In this document: one piece after another, positions 27,182 through 36,481 of the stretch | How the letters are laid out: the number at the start of each line of letters is the position of its first letter | How positions within the stretch are numbered: the stretch's first letter is position 1 | Source of the DNA: an uncultured Chromatiaceae bacterium | GTDB taxonomy: Bacteria; Pseudomonadota; Gammaproteobacteria; Tenderiales; Tenderiaceae | Direction: 5' to 3' | Assembly (NCBI GenBank): GCA_945787735.1 | Contig: CALZIQ010000015.1 | Span: 1 to 43,683 of the forward strand | Length of the DNA: 43,683 nt | Made by a program: the position numbers and the translations under genes | The notes under the pieces: model-generated | What the model was told of the DNA's origin: nothing | The model's input: the letters and a program-made list of their open reading frames with translations, nothing else | Databases searched by the model: none

Positions 27182-28129
27182 CTAATCAGATATGTTGAGG
27201 GCGGTAGTAATGCATTTCAAGGCCTGATCCAGCAAATTAGGCGATTCACTATCAAGCCAGGTAGCGCCCTTCTCTGCTCGTAGCCAGGTGAACTGGCGTT
27301 TGGCAAACTGTCGCGTCGCCACCACGCCGCGCTGAACCATCTCTTCATAGTCATAATCACCGTCGAGATACGCCCAGACCTGGCGATAACCGACTGCCCG
27401 CATTGAGGGCATGGAAAGATCCAAATCGCCTCGATCACGCAACGTTGCCACTTCATCGACAAAGCCCTGCGCCAACATTTGCATAAAACGATTTTCAATG
27501 CGCTGATGCAAGATGCTGCGCGATTCTGGTGCGATGATCAATTTAGCCAAGCGATAAGGCGCGCGCTGCCGTTCGGCCTGCGCGTGCAACTCGGTCATGC
27601 TCTTACCGCTGATTTCATACACTTCCAGTGCGCGCAGGATGCGTTGCGGGTCATTGGGATGAATGCGTGCGGCCGAATCCGGGTCCACTTGGCCCAGGCG
27701 TTCGTGCATGGCCGCTAGCCCATGCTTTTCCATCTCGGCATCGAGCCGGGCTCGCACCCGCTCATCGGCGGCGGGCAGATCAGCCAGCCCTTGCTCAAGG
27801 GCGCGAAAATAGAGCATGGTGCCGCCCACAAGCAAAGGAATCTTCCCAGCGGCCGTGATTTCTGCCATCGCTGCCAGCGCATCTTCACGAAAACGGGCGG
27901 CGGAATAGACCTCTGCCGGATCAAGCATATCAATCAAATGATGCGGTGCCTGTCGCAGCACCTCCGGCTCCGGCTTGGCCGTGCCCACATCCATACCTTT
28001 ATACACTAGCGCAGAATCAACACTTATCAATTCCGAGGGAAGTTTTTCATGCAGTGCCAGCGCCAGATCGGTCTTGCCCGCCGCGGTTGGGCCCATGATG
28101 AATATGGCCGGAGGAAGTAATGAAGTCAA
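27182..28129 (-). CDS. miaA: tRNA dimethylallyltransferase
   Basis: A 315-residue enzyme with the P-loop [12 protein letters not shown] (about 13-24), a [16 protein letters not shown] segment (the family usually has DSMQVYRGMDIGTAKP), [11 protein letters not shown] and the C-terminal tRNA-binding [11 protein letters not shown]. It adds the dimethylallyl group to A37 of tRNAs reading UNN codons. The start is an unusual TTG at 28129: the frame is closed by a stop five codons upstream, and the only in-frame ATG lies inside the P-loop region. The ribosome binding site is weak, and the TTG comes 13 bases after the stop of a possible 29-codon frame, so initiation may be coupled to that frame. It is followed by hfq. 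Confidence 0.95.
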   Translation of the reverse strand: MTSLLPPAIFIMGPTAAGKTDLALALHEKLPSELISVDSALVYKGMDVGTAKPEPEVLRQAPHHLIDMLDPAEVYSAARFREDALAAMAEITAAGKIPLLVGGTMLYFRALEQGLADLPAADERVRARLDAEMEKHGLAAMHERLGQVDPDSAARIHPNDPQRILRALEVYEISGKSMTELHAQAERQRAPYRLAKLIIAPESRSILHQRIENRFMQMLAQGFVDEVATLRDRGDLDLSMPSMRAVGYRQVWAYLDGDYDYEEMVQRGVVATRQFAKRQFTWLRAEKGATWLDSESPNLLDQALKCITTALNISD

Positions 28130-28142
28130 CGTGCAGTTTTAC

Positions 28143-28232
28143 CTAGACAAACCAGTTAAGCACGGTCAGCACCAACATCAAGGTTATCAAGCCACCAAGG
28201 ACTACCATTATTTTTATCTCTTGAATATTCAT
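28143..28232 (-). CDS. Possible 29-residue single-span membrane peptide
   Basis: ATG 28232 to TAG 28143 encodes a peptide starting MNIQEIKI and continuing as one hydrophobic segment (VVLGGLITLMLVLTVLNWF). This is a textbook single transmembrane span with a charged N-terminus. It lies between def and miaA on the same strand, and its stop is 13 bases before the TTG start of miaA. No good Shine-Dalgarno sequence is seen. Supported by composition and position only. Confidence 0.35.
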   Translation of the reverse strand: MNIQEIKIMVVLGGLITLMLVLTVLNWFV

Positions 28233-28247
28233 GGAAAGAACTTTTTT

Positions 28248-28751
28248 TTATTCTTTGTATACCTTGCGTCTAAACAGATCACTTCTGCGGCTTACCAGCC
28301 GATCGAGAAACAACACTCCTTCGAGATGATCGAGTTCGTGCTGGATTGCGCGGGCTTCAAATCCACCGCTTTCGATTTGGTGTTTTTTACCATGCTCATC
28401 ATAATATTCCACTTCGATGCGCTCGGCCCGGATCACATTACCAGTGTAGTCCGGCACTGACATACAGCCTTCCCTGCCCTTGGCGAAACCATCGTAGGTG
28501 ATGATTTCGGGATTCACCATCACCATGCGGCCATGCTGTTCGATCTTGGGTTTGCTGGACACATCGACGATCACTACACGTTTCAAGTGACCGGTCTGCG
28601 GCGCAGCAATGCCCACGCCACCGGGACCTGCGCGCATGGTCTCTTCCAGATCAGCAATGTATGATCGCAGGGCATCATCAAACGACTCGACTGGCCCAGC
28701 CACCTGCTTCAGGCGGGGATCAGGGTATTGCAGAATTTCCAACAGCGCCAT
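28248..28751 (-). CDS. def: Peptide deformylase
   Basis: A 167-residue enzyme with all three family motifs: GVGIAAPQTG (about 46-55), EGCMSVP (about 93-99, Cys is a metal ligand) and the QHELDHLEG metal/catalytic motif (about 136-144). It removes the formyl group from the N-terminal Met of new proteins. AGGGC lies upstream of the ATG within the end of the preceding ACT-domain gene, eight bases away. It is encoded here without fmt, its common partner. Confidence 0.96.
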   Translation of the reverse strand: MALLEILQYPDPRLKQVAGPVESFDDALRSYIADLEETMRAGPGGVGIAAPQTGHLKRVVIVDVSSKPKIEQHGRMVMVNPEIITYDGFAKGREGCMSVPDYTGNVIRAERIEVEYYDEHGKKHQIESGGFEARAIQHELDHLEGVLFLDRLVSRRSDLFRRKVYKE

Positions 28752-28759
28752 GCTAGGCC

Positions 28760-29281
28760 CTAGCCAATCATCGTGTCGATTGGAGTCAACTTGGCCTCGA
28801 CGCCCTCTTTCACCACTATCTCCAGCGCGGATTCGAGCGCTGCTCTTCCTTCGCCCGCGACACCGTCGATGTACATGATATAAATCGGTTTGTCTTCACT
28901 GCCGCCGACATCGGAATCCAGATTGATGATATTCAGCCCAGCCTCGGCCAGTGCGCCGGTAACATGGGCGACGATGCCGGGACGATCTGCGCCATAGACG
29001 GTGATATGCACATCAGGGTCGACATGGCGGTGCAAGTGGCCGTCCATCTTATCGACATGCACATGCAGGCCCATGGACTCGGCCACGGTAGCAAGCAGGT
29101 ACTGTAAAGATTTCACCGTGCCGTCATGGCGAACCATCATCATGATGGTGAAGCTGTCGCCGAGTCGAATCATAGAGGTCTCACCCAGGTCGCAGCCGCC
29201 TTCATACAACGCCGAAGTTACATGCGAGACAATGCCCGGTCGGTCCTTGCCCACGACGGACAGCATATACCAGTGTGTCAT
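28760..29281 (-). CDS. Tandem ACT-domain protein, GcvR-like
   Basis: A 173-residue protein made of two ACT domains: the first at about 3-80, with GKDRPGIVSHVTSALYEGGCDL, the second at about 90-170, with GADRPGIVAHVTGALAEAGL. This matches the GcvR family, the antagonist of the glycine-cleavage activator GcvA in E. coli. ACT domains bind amino acids or related small ligands. No gcv gene is nearby, so the regulatory target is not shown by context. Confidence 0.85.
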   Translation of the reverse strand: MTHWYMLSVVGKDRPGIVSHVTSALYEGGCDLGETSMIRLGDSFTIMMMVRHDGTVKSLQYLLATVAESMGLHVHVDKMDGHLHRHVDPDVHITVYGADRPGIVAHVTGALAEAGLNIINLDSDVGGSEDKPIYIMYIDGVAGEGRAALESALEIVVKEGVEAKLTPIDTMIG

Positions 29282-29324
29282 ACCATCACCTCCACAGGGT
29301 TATATATGCCGTCATCATACCCGA

Positions 29325-30077
29325 TCAGCTCTCTTGTTCCAGCCAGATCAAAGATGCCATACGCCCTGTGACACCATCACGCCGATAGGAATAAAAACGC
29401 GCGTTGTCGCTGTAAGTGCACCAGTGGCCACCATAAACATCCCGCACCCCTAACTCGACCAAACGCTGCCGGGCGAGCTGAGAAAGATCAGCCAGCCAGT
29501 GCCCCTGGCGTGAGGGCTTGAATGCCTCGACGGCATTCTGGTCGGCCGAGACAAAACGTTCGCGCACCTCTTCACCCACTTCAAATACCGTTGGGCCAAT
29601 GGCCGGTCCGAGCCAGGCCATCAGTTTGCTTGCCGACACGCCCATGTGCAGCACGGCCGCCTCGATCACCCCATCGGCTAGCCCGCGCCAACCGGCATGT
29701 ACCGCCGCTACAACACTGCCGCCTTTGTCGCATAGCAATACAGACAGGCAATCGGCTGTCATTACGGCACAGACCACCCCTGAATGATTGGTAAAGCTAG
29801 CATCGGCTTCGGGGATGCCTTGGACGCAACCGGCATCAACCACATGAGAGCCATGCACCTGTTTGAGCCAAACTGGGTCGGATGGCAGCTTGCGATGTTG
29901 CTTGAGCAGCGCTCGGTTTTTTGTCACCGCCCCGAGCACGTCACCGACGTGGTCACCCAGATTGAGGCTGTCATAAGGCACATCGCTGATGCCGCCCTGG
30001 CGTGTTGTGCAGCCGGCATGCACATTGGACGGGGCGGGCCAGTCGGGCGCAATCCAGCCGACACCCGGCTCAGTCAT
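29325..30077 (-). CDS. pgeF: Peptidoglycan editing factor PgeF (YfiH/DUF152 family)
   Basis: A 250-residue polyphenol-oxidase-like protein with the metal and catalytic residues of the family: VHGSHVVDAG (first His), MTADCLSVLLCD (Cys) and HAGWRGLADGVIEAAV (second His). PgeF removes wrongly incorporated amino acids from peptidoglycan precursors. The ATG at 30077 (MTEPGVGWIAPDWP) overlaps the rluD stop by eight bases, matching the common rluD-pgeF coupling; another in-frame ATG lies nine codons upstream inside rluD. Confidence 0.93.
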   Translation of the reverse strand: MTEPGVGWIAPDWPAPSNVHAGCTTRQGGISDVPYDSLNLGDHVGDVLGAVTKNRALLKQHRKLPSDPVWLKQVHGSHVVDAGCVQGIPEADASFTNHSGVVCAVMTADCLSVLLCDKGGSVVAAVHAGWRGLADGVIEAAVLHMGVSASKLMAWLGPAIGPTVFEVGEEVRERFVSADQNAVEAFKPSRQGHWLADLSQLARQRLVELGVRDVYGGHWCTYSDNARFYSYRRDGVTGRMASLIWLEQES

Positions 30078-31029
30078 GTTCTGCCGCGTCTGCTTGCAAG
30101 ACATCCAACAGCTTAACCATATCCTCAGGCAATGGCGCTTCCCATTCCATCTCTTCCCCTGTCACAGGATGTTGCAGGCCCAAGCGCGCCGCGTGCAAGG
30201 CTTGGCGCTTGAAACTACGCAGCATGTTAATCATCTGCTCACAGCTATTGGGGGGAATACGCAGGCGCTGACCATACACCTGATCACCGACGAGCGGATG
30301 ACGGATATGGGCCATGTGGACACGAATCTGGTGGGTGCGGCCAGTTTCCAGGTCAACCCTGACATGGGTATGGGCGCGGTATCGTTGAATAACACGGTAA
30401 TGAGTCACTGCCTCTTTGCCGTTGTGGACCACCGCCATGCGCTTGCGGTCAACCGGATGACGCCCGATCGGCTCATCCACCGTGCTGCCACTCAGCAATA
30501 CACCACAGACCACTGCTTGATACTGGCGTTTCATTACTCGTGCCTGCAGCATCTCAACCAGATGTTTTTGTGAACGCAGATTGCGCGCCACCACCAGCAA
30601 GCCGGTGGTGTCCTTATCGAGCCTATGGATGATGCCGGCACGCGGCACCTCGCTTAACTCCGGGGCATGATTGAGCAAAGCATTCACCAACGTACCATCG
30701 GGATTGCCCGTGGCCGGGTGTACCACTAGTCCCGCTGGTTTATTGATGACCAGTATCTCGTCATCCTCATAAACAATGGTCAGCGGAATCGGCTGCGCCT
30801 GCCATGTCACCTCTGTTTCAGTAACGGCCTGCACCTCAACCTGCTCCCCTCCCATCACCTTATCTTTTGGGCGCAACTGTTTGCCATCCACCATCACCTG
30901 GCCGGCCTTGATCCACTGTTGCAGACGGGCGCGGGAATAATCAGGAAAAAGCCGTGCCAGCACCTGATCAAGACGTTGACCGGCAGCATCAGCAGGCACT
31001 TCTGCGCAAAGAGTTTCAGTTTCAGACAT
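30070..31029 (-). CDS. rluD: 23S rRNA pseudouridine synthase RluD
   Basis: A 319-residue enzyme. An N-terminal S4 RNA-binding domain (about 15-75, RLDQVLARLFPDYSRARLQQ) precedes the RluA-type catalytic domain, with the catalytic Asp in HRLDKDTTGLLVVA and the GRTHQIRVHM motif. RluD makes pseudouridines 1911, 1915 and 1917 in helix 69 of 23S rRNA. It is divergent from the bamD pair, as in many gammaproteobacteria, with 150 bases between them. Confidence 0.95.
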   Translation of the reverse strand: MSETETLCAEVPADAAGQRLDQVLARLFPDYSRARLQQWIKAGQVMVDGKQLRPKDKVMGGEQVEVQAVTETEVTWQAQPIPLTIVYEDDEILVINKPAGLVVHPATGNPDGTLVNALLNHAPELSEVPRAGIIHRLDKDTTGLLVVARNLRSQKHLVEMLQARVMKRQYQAVVCGVLLSGSTVDEPIGRHPVDRKRMAVVHNGKEAVTHYRVIQRYRAHTHVRVDLETGRTHQIRVHMAHIRHPLVGDQVYGQRLRIPPNSCEQMINMLRSFKRQALHAARLGLQHPVTGEEMEWEAPLPEDMVKLLDVLQADAAEHD

Positions 31030-31179
31030 AAATATTTGAAAAAAGTAGAATTAGCCGGCAATGCTAACAAAGATGACCCTGTCATCGCCACAACAGTCAC
31101 AACTCGAGACAAGCCGCCGCCGCCTATGCTAGGCTCACTGCCAACATCAAACAACCCGTGAAATACAGATAACCGACTT

Positions 31180-32265
31180 ATGCGTCTCTATTTTATTTTT
31201 ATCGCCGCACTGTTGATGACCGCCTGTGCCACGACTCAAACTCAAACTCAACAGCCAGACGAATTAACCCCCGAGCAATACTACAGCGAAGCACGCAAGG
31301 CACAAACCAGCGGCAAACACGACAGCGCCATCACATACTTCAGAGACCTGGAGCTACGCTACCCATCCAGCCCCTACGCCCAGCTGGCACCCGTCGAGGC
31401 AGGCTATGCACATTACAAACAGAAAAATTTTGACACCGCCGTCAACGAGGTCGATCGTTTCATATATACCTACCCCGATCATGCCAACCAGGACTACGCC
31501 TATTATTTAAAAGGCTTGATCCGCACCGCCCAGGGCACAGGTAAATCAACCAGCAACCCGAACGAGATTACCATTATCGACGCCGAACTTGCCCGCGATG
31601 CCTACAAGCAGTTTTTCACCGTGGTAAAAAGTTATCCCGACAGCCAATACAGAGACAGCGCACTCCAGCACCTGTCCCAACTACGCAACCAATTGGCCAA
31701 TCAGGAGCTGCAGATCGCCAGGGACAAGCTCACCTCAAACGACTTTGACGGTGCAACAAAACATGCCAAATTCATTTCCGAGCAATATGCCGACACTCCC
31801 GCTGCCAGCGAAGCGATTAATCTCATCGTAAACGCAGCAAGTGTAAACACCGCACAGACACCGACGACGGTACCTGTCCCGACACAACACAGCACAGAGA
31901 TGATGCCCGCCGCACAGACAACATCAGCGGTCGTTAATGCAGAAATTGCCCGCAAATCACTGCTTAGCGAAGACTGGCTGATGCAACAAAATCCCGATCA
32001 CTTCACCCTGCAGATCATTGGCACCACCAACATCAACAAACTCGAGCGATTTATTGAAGATTTTGGCCTGCAAAATCAAACGGCCTATTTTCACCGCACC
32101 CACAACAGCAAAGACTGGTATTCCCTGCTCTATGGCAACTACAGCAGCCGTCATGAAGCACTGGATGTTGCAGATAAGCTGAAAGACAAACTTGGCATAG
32201 GCGACATCTGGCTGCGTCAGTTTGATGAAGTCCAGGCAAGCATCCAATATGATCGAAACAGGTAG
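31180..32265 (+). CDS. BamD-like TPR lipoprotein with C-terminal SPOR domain
   Basis: A 361-residue lipoprotein: signal with lipobox LLMTAC (Cys16, followed by Ala, so outer-membrane sorting is expected). A TPR region of the BamD type (about 28-220) starts PEQYYSEARKAQTSGKHDSA and contains LELRYPSSPYAQLA and ALQHLSQLRNQLA, each with a close counterpart in the BamD encoded directly downstream. A Thr/Pro/Gln-rich linker (about 222-250) leads to a SPOR domain (about 273-350) of the DamX type, with FTLQIIGTTNINKLERFI and WYSLLYGNYSSRHEALDVA. SPOR domains bind denuded septal peptidoglycan. It therefore looks like a BamD paralogue with a cell-division targeting module. The ribosome binding site is weak. 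Confidence 0.8.
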   Translation: MRLYFIFIAALLMTACATTQTQTQQPDELTPEQYYSEARKAQTSGKHDSAITYFRDLELRYPSSPYAQLAPVEAGYAHYKQKNFDTAVNEVDRFIYTYPDHANQDYAYYLKGLIRTAQGTGKSTSNPNEITIIDAELARDAYKQFFTVVKSYPDSQYRDSALQHLSQLRNQLANQELQIARDKLTSNDFDGATKHAKFISEQYADTPAASEAINLIVNAASVNTAQTPTTVPVPTQHSTEMMPAAQTTSAVVNAEIARKSLLSEDWLMQQNPDHFTLQIIGTTNINKLERFIEDFGLQNQTAYFHRTHNSKDWYSLLYGNYSSRHEALDVADKLKDKLGIGDIWLRQFDEVQASIQYDRNR

Positions 32266-32361
32266 TCCGCAGCGACAAAAATGCCCGCATGTGCTAGTCT
32301 ACGCCAGACTTCAACGCCTGGCCTGAGGGCCAGTTGTACCCTGTATTTCCGGAACATCCTT

Positions 32362-33117
32362 ATGCCTGTTTTAAAAAATACCCTCGCAATATTTATCCTG
32401 CTGATTACCGTTGGCGGCTGCGCCTCAACCTATGATCCAAGCAAATGGCCCGCCAACGAATTCTATAGCCAGGCCCAAGAAGCATTCGGCAACAAAGACT
32501 ACCAGGGCGCCATCAAGTATTACGAAGACCTGGAAATCTATCACCCATTCAGCCCCTTTACCCAGCAGGCACAGCTGGACGTGGCCTATGCCTATTACAA
32601 ATATGACGAGCCCGATTCCGCTATTGCAGCAGCTGATCGCTATATTAAACTCTATCCACGTGCCGAGGATGTGGACTATGCTTATTATCTTCGCGGACTG
32701 GTGAGCTTTGACCGTGGCGTCAGCGGACTCGACCTATGGCTGGGTCTCGACATCAACACACGACAACCTAATAACGCCAGCAATGCCTATCGCTATTTTG
32801 ATGAACTCATTAAACGCTACCCCAACAGCAAATATGCAGATGATGCTAAGCAACGCATGCTGCATCTGCGTAACCAGCTAGCCCGTTATGAATTGCATGT
32901 TGCCGAATATTATCTGCGCCGTGGCGCCTATTTATCTGCCGCCAACCGTGCGAAATTCACCTTGGAAACCTATCCGCAAACACCGGCAATACCAGCCGCA
33001 CTTGTTATAATTATCAAAGCCTATCGCCAGCTCGGCATTCAGGATCTGGCGGACGATGCATTAAGGGTATTCAAACTGAACTACCCGAATCACGAGGCGC
33101 TCAACGAACTCAGCTAA
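32362..33117 (+). CDS. bamD: Outer membrane assembly lipoprotein BamD
   Basis: A 251-residue lipoprotein. The start at ATG 32362 has GGAA about nine bases upstream and gives a proper signal with lipobox TVGGC (Cys20); a longer in-frame extension would bury it. TPR repeats run through the protein (WPANEFYSQAQEAFGNKDYQ, LEIYHPFSPFTQQAQLDVAY, RYPNSKYADDAKQRMLHLRN). BamD is an essential partner of BamA in the machine that folds outer-membrane beta-barrels. It lies 96 bases after its SPOR-bearing paralogue, which points to a tandem duplication followed by domain gain. Confidence 0.95.
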   Translation: MPVLKNTLAIFILLITVGGCASTYDPSKWPANEFYSQAQEAFGNKDYQGAIKYYEDLEIYHPFSPFTQQAQLDVAYAYYKYDEPDSAIAAADRYIKLYPRAEDVDYAYYLRGLVSFDRGVSGLDLWLGLDINTRQPNNASNAYRYFDELIKRYPNSKYADDAKQRMLHLRNQLARYELHVAEYYLRRGAYLSAANRAKFTLETYPQTPAIPAALVIIIKAYRQLGIQDLADDALRVFKLNYPNHEALNELS

Positions 33118-33130
33118 AAGAGGCAATCGC

Positions 33131-33655
33131 ATGTGGGACTTTTTTGAAACCGTACGCCACCGCCATTCCGTTCGCAGCTATCAAAGCGACCTGCCTGTCG
33201 AAAAAGAAAAACTCCACGCCATACTCGAAACCGCCTGCAGCGCGCCTTCGGCGGGTGATCTTCAAGCCTACAAAATAATCGTTGTTACCAAGACAGAAAC
33301 GCGGCAATCACTTGCAGTCGCCGCGTATGACCAGGCCTTTATCGCGGAGGCACCTGTATGCTTGGTGTTTTGTGCCGAACCCACCCGTTCAGAACAAAAA
33401 TATGGCGAACGTGGACGTAATTTGTACGCCATTCAGGACACAACCATTGCCGCCGCCTATGCCCAACTAGCCGTTGTCGCTGCGGGCATGGCATCCACCT
33501 GGGTAGGCTATTTCGATGAACACAAGGTGAAGCAAGCTATTCAGCTAGAGAATGGCTTTGTTCCAATCGCCATGCTAAGCCTGGGTTACCCGGCCGAGTT
33601 GCCAGAACCAACAACACGACGTAAATTAGAAGAGGTCATCAGTTACATTGACTAA
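33131..33655 (+). CDS. Nitroreductase-family FMN oxidoreductase
   Basis: A 174-residue protein with nitroreductase-fold signatures: the N-terminal R-x-S-x-R-x-Y (RHSVRSYQSD, about 12-21), SAPSAGDLQAYKI (about 37-49, Asp where Asn is common) and the C-terminal LGYPAELPEP. The members bind FMN and reduce nitro, quinone or unknown substrates with NAD(P)H. AGAGG lies about seven bases upstream, and the gene starts 13 bases after bamD, so the two are probably co-transcribed. Substrate unknown. Confidence 0.9.
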   Translation: MWDFFETVRHRHSVRSYQSDLPVEKEKLHAILETACSAPSAGDLQAYKIIVVTKTETRQSLAVAAYDQAFIAEAPVCLVFCAEPTRSEQKYGERGRNLYAIQDTTIAAAYAQLAVVAAGMASTWVGYFDEHKVKQAIQLENGFVPIAMLSLGYPAELPEPTTRRKLEEVISYID

Positions 33656-33659
33656 TTAG

Positions 33660-33681
33660 AAAGGGAGCCGAAGCTCCCTTT
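33660..33681. terminator. Bidirectional Rho-independent terminator
   Basis: A perfect 9-bp stem (AAAGGGAGC / GCTCCCTTT) around a CGAA tetraloop lies between the nitroreductase stop and the convergent lpd stop. The A/T ends of the stem supply the T run on both strands, so it can serve both genes. Confidence 0.85.
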
Positions 33682-33705
33682 CATTAACGCTTGTATTATT
33701 CGTGA

Positions 33706-35136
33706 TTAGATATGCAGGCTGCGCTTTTCTACACCCAACGCCGCTTCATGCATGGCTTCAGACATTGTCGGATGGGCATGGATGGTTCGTGCCAGATCTT
33801 CGCTACTCGCAGAAAACTCCATCGCCAGCACCGCTTCGGCAATCATCTCTGAAGCATTCGGTCCCATGATGTGCACGCCCAGGATAGTGTCATCCTTGGC
33901 ATCGCTGATAATCTTGACCATGCCGGCCAAGTCTCCCATGGCGCGAGCGCGACCATTGGCCATGAACGGGAAGACACCCTCTTTAAAATCGACACCGGAC
34001 TTGTTCAACTCCTGTGAGGTCTTACCAACCCAGGCAATTTCAGGCCAGGTGTAAATCACCCACGGGATGGTTGCATAATTGATATGACTAAATTCACCGG
34101 CAATATGTTCGGCAACGGCCACTCCCTCTTCCGAGGCCTTGTGCGCCAGCATAGGGCCTCGCACCACATCACCAACAGCATAGACTCCAGACAGGTTGGT
34201 GCGGCACATCTCATCAACGATGATAAAGCCGCGCTCGTCCAGCTCCAATCCGGCTTCTGCTACATTTAAACCTTCGGTATTGGGGCTGCGGCCCGTGGCC
34301 ACCAACACCTTGTCGAACTTGAGTTGCTGCTCGCCATCATTGTCTTCGATGGTAACTGTTACATGACGACCAGTCGCCTTAGCGGCAATAGTTTTGGTCG
34401 CGAGGCGAATATCCAAGCCTTGTGACGCCAGCTCTTTGAAGGCCGCATTTGCCAGCTGTTGATCGACGGCCGGCAAAAACTCATCACGCCGAATAAGCAC
34501 TGATACCTCAGCACCCAGGCGGCTCCAAACACTACCCAGCTCAAGCCCAATCACGCCTCCACCAATCACGGCCAGGCTTTTTGGCACTTCAGTAAAATCC
34601 AGCGCGCCAGTGGAGTCAACGATGCGTTTGCCATCCAATGGCAATGAATCAACCGCACGAGGCACTGATCCTGTTGCAATGATGATGTTGTCCGCCTCGA
34701 TCATTTCAGGCTTGGCTTTACGCTTGCCCTTGATATGAGGACTAAACTCAACCTGTTTCTCACCCATTAGCTTGCCATGACCTTGCAGCCAGGAAACCTT
34801 GTTCTTGGCAAACAAGGCGGCAACACCCCCAGTGAGACTTTTAACCACCTCATCTTTGCGCGACAACATCTGCGCAACATCGAGACTTACTCCCTTGGTG
34901 TTGATGCCGTGATCGGCGAATTCATGCTGCAAACGATGATAATGATGCGATGTATCAAGCAGGGCCTTGGATGGAATGCAACCCACATTCAGGCAGGTTC
35001 CACCCAGCGCCGGTTTGTCATCAGGCCCAAGCCATTTGTCAATACAAGCGGTCTCAAGACCCAGCTGGGCACAACGAATTGCCGCAACATAACCGCCAGG
35101 CCCGCCGCCAATTACCACTACGTCGTAATGATCCAT
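33706..35136 (-). CDS. lpd: Dihydrolipoyl dehydrogenase (E3)
   Basis: A 476-residue flavoprotein. The N-terminal FAD motif VVIGGGPGGYVAAI is at about 6-19, the redox disulfide is GGTCLNVGCIPSKALL (C-x4-C, about 46-61), an NAD motif VIGGGVIGLELGS lies in the middle, and the C-terminal HAHPTMSEAMHEA holds the His-Glu catalytic pair. It reoxidises the dihydrolipoyl groups of SucB. AAAGGAG lies upstream of the ATG, 12 bases after sucB. It is the last gene of sucA-sucB-lpd, so it is dedicated at least to 2-oxoglutarate dehydrogenase. Confidence 0.97.
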   Translation of the reverse strand: MDHYDVVVIGGGPGGYVAAIRCAQLGLETACIDKWLGPDDKPALGGTCLNVGCIPSKALLDTSHHYHRLQHEFADHGINTKGVSLDVAQMLSRKDEVVKSLTGGVAALFAKNKVSWLQGHGKLMGEKQVEFSPHIKGKRKAKPEMIEADNIIIATGSVPRAVDSLPLDGKRIVDSTGALDFTEVPKSLAVIGGGVIGLELGSVWSRLGAEVSVLIRRDEFLPAVDQQLANAAFKELASQGLDIRLATKTIAAKATGRHVTVTIEDNDGEQQLKFDKVLVATGRSPNTEGLNVAEAGLELDERGFIIVDEMCRTNLSGVYAVGDVVRGPMLAHKASEEGVAVAEHIAGEFSHINYATIPWVIYTWPEIAWVGKTSQELNKSGVDFKEGVFPFMANGRARAMGDLAGMVKIISDAKDDTILGVHIMGPNASEMIAEAVLAMEFSASSEDLARTIHAHPTMSEAMHEAALGVEKRSLHI

Positions 35137-35148
35137 GCGCGCTCTCCT

Positions 35149-36378
35149 TTAAACCTGCAACAACATGCGGGCGGGGTCTTCCAGAATTTCCTTAACCTTC
35201 ACCAGAAATGAGACAGCTTCCTTGCCGTCGATGATGCGATGATCATAAGACATGGCGACATACATCATGGGACGGATGACGATCTCACCATCCTCCACTA
35301 CTGGACGTTGCTCTATCTTGTGCATGCCGAGGATGGCGCTTTGCGGTGGGTTGAGAATCGGTGTCGACAGCAATGAACCGAAAATGCCACCGTTGGTAAT
35401 ACTGAACGTGCCACCACTCAACTCTTCCATCGACAGCTTTCCTTCACGTGCCTTGCCTGCATATCCCGCGACAGCCTGCTCCATTTCGGCCAATGTCATC
35501 TGATCGGCATCACGAATGATGGGCACCACCAGGCCACGTTGCGTGCTCACCGCCACGCCGATATCAAAAAAGCCGTGATAGACAATGTCATTACCATCGA
35601 TCGAGGCATTGATTATCGGATACTCTTTCAGTGTCTCGCAGCAGGCCTTGATGAACAGCGACATAAAGCCAAGCTTGATGTCGTGTTTCTTGACAAACTT
35701 GTCCTGATATTTTGCACGCAGATCCATCACCGGCTTCATGTTGATCTCATTAAAGGTGGTCAACATGGCGGTACTCTGTTGTGCATCCAACAGACGTTCG
35801 GCGATACGAGTACGCAGACGGGTCATGGGCACACGCTGCTCCGGCCGTCCTCCAGCGCCAACCTCGGTCATGGGCGATAAAGCAACAGCAGGCGCAGGTT
35901 GGCTGGCCTGTTCGATGTGCCTGAGCACATCCGCCTTGGTGATCCGGCCATCTCGACCGGTGCCGGATAAGGCAGCGGGATCGAGTTTATGCTCGCTAAT
36001 CAGCTTGCGCACCGCGGGGCTGAAATTCATGGCCGCTGCAGGTTGTGACTCTTCTTTTGCAGCGACGGGCGCAAGCTCTTCTTCGACAGGCGCTGCTTCT
36101 GCTTTTGTCTCTTGTTCTACTGCTTCTTCAGCCGGTTGTTCGGCGTCGGAATCGATCAGTGCCAATACCTCTCCACTGCCAACTATGGCACCCGCCTCTC
36201 TTTTGATCTCGGCCAGAACACCGTCATGAGGGGCGACCACCTCGAGCATGACTTTATCCGTTTCCAGGTCCACCAGATTCTCGTCACGTTTAACGAAATC
36301 CCCAACCTTCTTGTGCCACTGGGCCAGCGTGGCATCTGAGACCGATTCGGATAACACCGGCACTTTGACTTCAATCAT
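35149..36378 (-). CDS. sucB: 2-oxoglutarate dehydrogenase E2, dihydrolipoyl succinyltransferase
   Basis: A 409-residue protein. An N-terminal lipoyl domain (1-75) carries the modified Lys in ETDKVMLEV (K42). An Ala/Glu/Pro-rich linker follows, then a peripheral subunit-binding domain (about 110-145, [18 protein letters not shown]) and the acyltransferase domain ending in SYDHRIIDG (His and Asp catalytic). The start is ATG 36378 with GGGAG about six bases upstream, giving the normal [12 protein letters not shown] beginning; an upstream in-frame start would add a basic, non-homologous 21 residues. Confidence 0.96.
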   Translation of the reverse strand: MIEVKVPVLSESVSDATLAQWHKKVGDFVKRDENLVDLETDKVMLEVVAPHDGVLAEIKREAGAIVGSGEVLALIDSDAEQPAEEAVEQETKAEAAPVEEELAPVAAKEESQPAAAMNFSPAVRKLISEHKLDPAALSGTGRDGRITKADVLRHIEQASQPAPAVALSPMTEVGAGGRPEQRVPMTRLRTRIAERLLDAQQSTAMLTTFNEINMKPVMDLRAKYQDKFVKKHDIKLGFMSLFIKACCETLKEYPIINASIDGNDIVYHGFFDIGVAVSTQRGLVVPIIRDADQMTLAEMEQAVAGYAGKAREGKLSMEELSGGTFSITNGGIFGSLLSTPILNPPQSAILGMHKIEQRPVVEDGEIVIRPMMYVAMSYDHRIIDGKEAVSFLVKVKEILEDPARMLLQV

Positions 36379-36481
36379 ATTGACTCCCTTCAAATCCAGA
36401 TCTCGCCGTCTGCGGCGCGTTTTCTGTTTTGGCGATTGCATAGATGAGCATCTTTATTTGCCCCTATGCCTGAAATAACGT

